The position numbers and the translations under genes were made by a program. Below, piece by piece: positions 60,752-64,000 of a DNA stretch of 64,000 nucleotides. Location of the stretch: contig NZ_JH636049.1 of the NCBI RefSeq assembly GCF_000258175.1, forward strand, positions 2,333,482-2,397,481. The letters run 5' to 3'. Positions within the stretch are counted from its first letter, which is position 1. Every line of letters starts with the position of its first letter. The stretch is from Saccharomonospora xinjiangensis XJ-54. Lineage in GTDB: Bacteria; Actinomycetota; Actinomycetes; Mycobacteriales; Pseudonocardiaceae. The notes beneath the pieces were generated by a model. The model was given only the letters and a program-made list of their open reading frames with translations. It was not told where the DNA came from and made no database searches.

Positions 60752-61705
60752 TCAGGGGGCAGTGGTGGTCAGCGCGCGGGCGGTGTCGGCCGTGCCGTCC
60801 GGTTCCGCGCCGGCGTGGTACTCGACCGCGTCGCCGGTGATGCTCATGAAGGCTTCCTCCAGCGAGCCGCGCTGCTGGCTCAGCTCGTGCAGCACCACCG
60901 CGTTCTGGCACGCGATCTCGCCGATGCGGGGACTGTCCATACCGGACACAAGGAGGTGGTCGTCCGTCTCGGTCAGCTCGGCGCCCTCGGCGCGGAGGGC
61001 CTTGGCGAGAACGTCGAGCTGCGGGCTGCGCACCTTCACCGTCGAGCCGGAAGCCCGCGCGACGAACTCCTCCGTGCTGCTCTGCGCGATGAGCCTGCCC
61101 CTGCCGACCACCACCAGCTCGGACGCGGTCAACGCCATCTCCGAAAGCAGGTGACTCGAAACGAAGACGGTGCGTCCCTCCCTCGCGAGGCGCTGCATGA
61201 ACTGGCGGATCCAGAGAATGCCCTCGGGGTCGAGGCCGTTCACCGGCTCGTCGAACAGCAGGACTTCGGGGTCGCCGAGCAGGGCGGCCGCGATGCCGAG
61301 CCGCTGGGACATGCCGAGCGAGAACCCTCCGGCGCGGCGGTCGGCCACCGAGGTGAGGCCGACGGCCTCCAGCACCTCATCGACCCTGCGAGTGGGGATG
61401 CGGTTCGACTTCGCCATCCACGCGAGGTGGGAACGCGCCGATCGGTTCGGGTGCACCCACTTGGCGTCCAGCAGCGCGCCGACCGTACGCAGTGGATGAC
61501 GAAGTTCCCGGTAGCGCTTGCCTGCGATGCGCACGTGCCCGGCCGTGGGGTTGTCGAGACCGAGGATCATGCGCATGGTCGTGGACTTCCCGGCACCGTT
61601 GGGGCCGAGAAACCCGGTGACCTTGCCCGGCGAGACGCTGAACGACAGGTCGTCCACGGCGAGCGTCTTCCCGTATCGCTTGGTGAGGCCATGAGCCTCG
61701 ATCAT
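60752..61705 (-). CDS. ABC transporter ATP-binding protein, BcrA type
   Basis: This 317-residue ATPase has Walker A GFLGPNGAGKSTTMRM (about residues 32-47), signature FSLGMSQRLGIAAALL, Walker B EVLLFDEPVNGLDPEG and switch His in VSSHLLSEMALT, plus a C-terminal domain of about 90 residues. With the permease it resembles lantibiotic or bacitracin self-protection exporters; the substrate is unknown. It diverges from the dynamin-like GTPase across the 21-bp repeat array. Confidence 0.93.
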   Translation of the reverse strand: MIEAHGLTKRYGKTLAVDDLSFSVSPGKVTGFLGPNGAGKSTTMRMILGLDNPTAGHVRIAGKRYRELRHPLRTVGALLDAKWVHPNRSARSHLAWMAKSNRIPTRRVDEVLEAVGLTSVADRRAGGFSLGMSQRLGIAAALLGDPEVLLFDEPVNGLDPEGILWIRQFMQRLAREGRTVFVSSHLLSEMALTASELVVVGRGRLIAQSSTEEFVARASGSTVKVRSPQLDVLAKALRAEGAELTETDDHLLVSGMDSPRIGEIACQNAVVLHELSQQRGSLEEAFMSITGDAVEYHAGAEPDGTADTARALTTTAP

Positions 61706-61798
61706 CAGTCCTCCCTGGTCGCGCTCGTGTCGTCACCCAGAATGCCGAACGCGGCGCCGCCCCGCGTCGGTGAAGACCCTGACCCGAACCCCGATTTC

Positions 61799-62096
61799 GT
61801 GTCCGCACCTCCTGCACGGGTGTTTGCACTTCCTGCACGGGTGTCTGCACTCGCCGTGCGGGTGGCCGCACTTGTCGTCCGTGTCCGCGCCGCAGGCTGC
61901 GGACACGGGTGCACAAGGTGCGGACACGGGTGCACAAGGTGCGGACACGGGTGCACAAGGTGCGGACACGGGTGCACAAGGTGCGGACACGGGTGCACAA
62001 GGTGCGGACACGGGTGCACAAGGTGCGGACACGGGTGCACAAGGTGCGGACACGGGTGCACAAGGTGCGGACACGGGTGCACAAGGTGCGGACACG
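61799..62096 (+). repeat. 21-bp repeat cluster B: five degenerate forward units facing nine perfect inverted units
   Basis: The left arm has five forward units starting at 61799, 61820, 61841, 61862 and 61881, of the form GTGTCCGCACCTCCTGCACGG, the last two shortened. From 61898 the inverted unit TGCGGACACGGGTGCACAAG(G) is repeated nine times without a single change to 62086, then a 10-base partial copy. The arms are complementary and belong to the same family as 15885-16014. No spacers. The unit contains the palindrome GTGCAC and 21 bases is about two helical turns. Confidence 0.9.
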
Positions 62097-62138
62097 CACC
62101 TTGCCGGTCAGAGGCGTGGCGCGTGGGAGGATGCCCCC

Positions 62139-63833
62139 GTGGCACAGGGGGCAGCAGTGAACACGACGGAGCAGGGTGGCAGGCCCGTGGGTGCGGGGCA
62201 GTCCGGGCAGGCCGGGCGCGTCGGGTCGGTCGGGCCCGTCGGGTCGGTCGGGCCGCTGTCGGCATCGGTGGCCAACCTCTGCCGCCGGTTGCAGCCGCAG
62301 GTGTCGCCGCGCACGGCGGCCGGGTTCGCCCAGGTGCTGCGCCGCCTCGGCGCGCCGCTTCAGGTGGCCGTCGCCGGACGGATCAAGTCGGGGAAGTCCA
62401 CCCTCGTCAACGCGCTTATCGGCAGGAGGGTGGCACCGACCGACATCGGCGAGTGCACACGCCTCGTCACGCGCTTCCAGTACGGCACGGTGGACCGCAT
62501 CGAGGTGGTCTTCAAGAACGGCCGCAAGCAGGTGCTCCCGTTCGCGCCTGATGGCATGATCCCCGCGGAACTCGGTGTCGATATCGACACGGTGTCGCAC
62601 ATCGAGGCTTACCTCACCAACGCGGCACTCGAGAACATGACCGTGATTGACACGCCTGGCCTCGGTTCGCTCGACGCCGCGTCCGTCGCCCGCACGGAGC
62701 ATCTGCTGAGAGCCGCGCGGCACAGCGCCACCGACGGCACCGATGTGGCCGACGGCGCGAGGGAACGCGACTGGGCCGACGACGACGCGGGTGGCGACGA
62801 ACTCGACGAGACGTCCCGCAACGCGGTGGCTGGCGCCGAAGCCGTCCTGTACGTGATGACACAGGGACTTCGGGCCGACGACGAGCAGGCACTCGCCGCG
62901 TTCACGGCGGCGACCGCGAGCCGGGAGGCGGGCCCTGTCAACGCCATCGCGGTGCTGAACAAGGCGGACACCATCGTGGCCGAGACGGTGGAGGGCTCCG
63001 AGGGGGACACCTGGCGCGCGGCCACGCTGCTGGCGAGCCGGCAGGCCGAGTTGTTGAAACCGAGGGTGGCCGACGTGCTGCCGGTCATCGGTCTGATCGC
63101 CGAGTCCGCGGAGTCGGGGCAGTTCACGTCGGCCGATGCCGAGGCGTTGCGCCAGGTGGCGGCCCTCGACGACGACGCACTCGACGTCATGCTGCTGTCG
63201 GCCGACATGTTCACGAGCTGGGAGTGCGATGTCCCCGCAGGGATCAGGGTCCGGCTGCTGGAGAAGCTCGACCTCTACGGCATCCGGCGTGCGGTCGAGG
63301 CTGTGCGCGAGCAGCCGGACATCACGGCAGGCACGTTGCGGAGGCTGCTGCTCGACGTCTCAGGGCTCGCGGCCGTGCGCGCGAGGTTGAACACCGTGTT
63401 CGCGGCGAGGGCCGACGGCATCAAGGCCGCGGCGGCGCTGGCTTCGGTCACGGCGCTGGCGCACGCCTCGGGCAACGCCGCGGAGCGTCAGCGTGTTCAC
63501 GACGCCATCGAGGTGCTGCTTGCCAAGCCGGAGGCGCACCAGTTGCGGGTACTGGAGGCGCTGACGCTGGTGGCGTCGGGGGCGGTGGAGATGCCGGCGG
63601 ATCTCACCGAGGAGGTGCTGCGGGTGGGCAGCAACGCCGACATCGCGGCCCAGCTCGGGAAACCCGGCTGTTCGCCGTCGGATCTCGCGACGTACGCGCT
63701 GGAGCGGGCGGGGTGGTGGCGGTCTTTCGCTTCCTTCGGGGCGACCCCGGCGCAGAGCAGGGTCGCACACGTCGTGCACAGGGCGTACTTCCTGATCTGG
63801 CAGCAGCTGAAGGCACAGGGAGGCAACCGGTGA
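62139..63833 (+). CDS. dynamin-like GTPase
   Basis: This 564-residue GTPase has P-loop AGRIKSGKSTLVNALIG (about residues 85-101), the switch Thr region APTDIGECTRLVT, G3 VIDTPGLGSLD and G4 NKADTIVAE, then helical regions typical of bacterial dynamin-like proteins such as IniC-type. Such proteins act on membranes, often in stress. GTG at 62139 has GGGAGG 8 bases upstream; an in-frame extension through the repeat array is open but judged unlikely. It overlaps the following gene by 4 bases. Confidence 0.88.
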   Translation: MAQGAAVNTTEQGGRPVGAGQSGQAGRVGSVGPVGSVGPLSASVANLCRRLQPQVSPRTAAGFAQVLRRLGAPLQVAVAGRIKSGKSTLVNALIGRRVAPTDIGECTRLVTRFQYGTVDRIEVVFKNGRKQVLPFAPDGMIPAELGVDIDTVSHIEAYLTNAALENMTVIDTPGLGSLDAASVARTEHLLRAARHSATDGTDVADGARERDWADDDAGGDELDETSRNAVAGAEAVLYVMTQGLRADDEQALAAFTAATASREAGPVNAIAVLNKADTIVAETVEGSEGDTWRAATLLASRQAELLKPRVADVLPVIGLIAESAESGQFTSADAEALRQVAALDDDALDVMLLSADMFTSWECDVPAGIRVRLLEKLDLYGIRRAVEAVREQPDITAGTLRRLLLDVSGLAAVRARLNTVFAARADGIKAAAALASVTALAHASGNAAERQRVHDAIEVLLAKPEAHQLRVLEALTLVASGAVEMPADLTEEVLRVGSNADIAAQLGKPGCSPSDLATYALERAGWWRSFASFGATPAQSRVAHVVHRAYFLIWQQLKAQGGNR

Positions 63834-64000
63834 GCGCGGAACCGGCGGAAGGCACACCCTCCGGCGGAGGGCGCAGCGTCCTCGACGAGGACACCCCCAC
63901 GGGGTGGCTTACCCTCCTCGGCTACTCCGGTGGGATGACATCGGGAACCGCGCCACGCCCCGCCGCGTCGAAACCCGACGTGGAACCCGTGGGACTCGCC
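63830..64000 (+). CDS. partial gene following the dynamin-like GTPase
   Basis: GTG at 63830 overlaps the GTPase stop (GTGA) and the frame stays open for 57 codons to the window end. The visible part is polar and Gly/Pro-rich (TPSGGGRSVLDEDTPTG, WLTLLGYSGG). It is probably the second member of a dynamin-like pair; the fold cannot be seen. Confidence 0.65.
   Translation, partial: MSAEPAEGTPSGGGRSVLDEDTPTGWLTLLGYSGGMTSGTAPRPAASKPDVEPVGLA

Noticed and set aside
61770..62095. Collagen-like or Cys-rich APCAPVS repeat protein on the minus strand
   Set aside because: Same open-frame artefact of the 21-bp repeats; no start signals.
61898..62096. CRISPR array
   Set aside because: Repeats are directly abutting with no spacers and no cas genes are near.
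61770..62138. Extension of the dynamin-like GTPase through the repeat array, giving a GADTGAQ heptad repeat
   Set aside because: All frames are open there because the 21-base unit has no stops; a good ribosome site precedes GTG at 62139, and the extension has no counterpart expected in the family.

Overview
The window is high-GC actinobacterial DNA. GTG starts, ATGA/GTGA overlaps and start codons placed just after a -10 box (probable leaderless transcripts) are common. Gene content and order (MacS-type kinase, DUF1707, DUF3558, EspG/PPE-like genes, DUF5318-ponA, PadR-ino1) point to the Pseudonocardiaceae, perhaps Saccharomonospora, Prauserella or Amycolatopsis; the genus is inference. Two blocks known near the Mycobacterium tuberculosis origin are recognisable: pcnA / nudix / DUF6049 / murJ-pseudokinase (like Rv3907c-Rv3910) and ino1 / PadR / DUF5318 / ponA / GT87 / rpsF-ssb-rpsR-rplI / dnaB (like Rv0046c-Rv0058). 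The window is therefore probably origin-proximal, although dnaA and oriC are not in it.

Layout. 1-5.8 kb (minus): nudix hydrolase, DUF6049 membrane protein, MurJ lipid II flippase and a separate MurJ-associated pseudokinase. 5.9-12.5 kb: CCA-adding enzyme, a large TNT-domain protein, YqgE, a MarR-MFS pair and an SdpI-like membrane protein. 12.6-18.6 kb: leuS with a short Leu-Leu leader peptide and two hairpins, a 21-bp repeat cluster, ribokinase and PTS enzyme I. 18.7-24.4 kb: DUF1707 protein, AI-2E permease with a MacS/MacR-like two-component system, an extradiol dioxygenase and small hypotheticals. 24.7-32.7 kb (minus): rpsF-ssb-rpsR-rplI, a four-gene type VII secretion accessory cassette (PE-like, DUF3558 lipoprotein, PPE-like, EspG), then dnaB, which carries an intein and is preceded by six same-orientation DnaA boxes. 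32.8-42.9 kb: two secreted membrane-anchored proteins, endonuclease IV, GT87 mannosyltransferase, PonA, DUF5318, PadR and inositol-1-phosphate synthase. 43-52.8 kb: PhoX behind a PHO box, SDR, AraC-VOC pair, PCuAC-Dyp peroxidase pair, GntR-ABC operon and an amidohydrolase. 53-61.7 kb: NarL-type two-component system divergent from an ABC/FtsX exporter, trmB, an unknown gene and a second ABC exporter. 61.8-64 kb: a striking array of nine perfect 21-bp repeats, then a dynamin-like GTPase pair whose second member runs off the end.

Common themes are envelope construction (MurJ, PonA, GT87, inositol, secreted anchored proteins, envelope-stress two-component systems, dynamin-like GTPases) and core replication and translation (dnaB, ssb, ribosomal proteins, leuS, CCA enzyme, trmB).

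The least explained signals are the 21-bp repeat family at two loci, in both cases head-to-head and just upstream of a plus-strand gene, the DnaA-box cluster ahead of dnaB, and the putative leuS attenuator. All functional statements come from reading the sequence; no database search was run.
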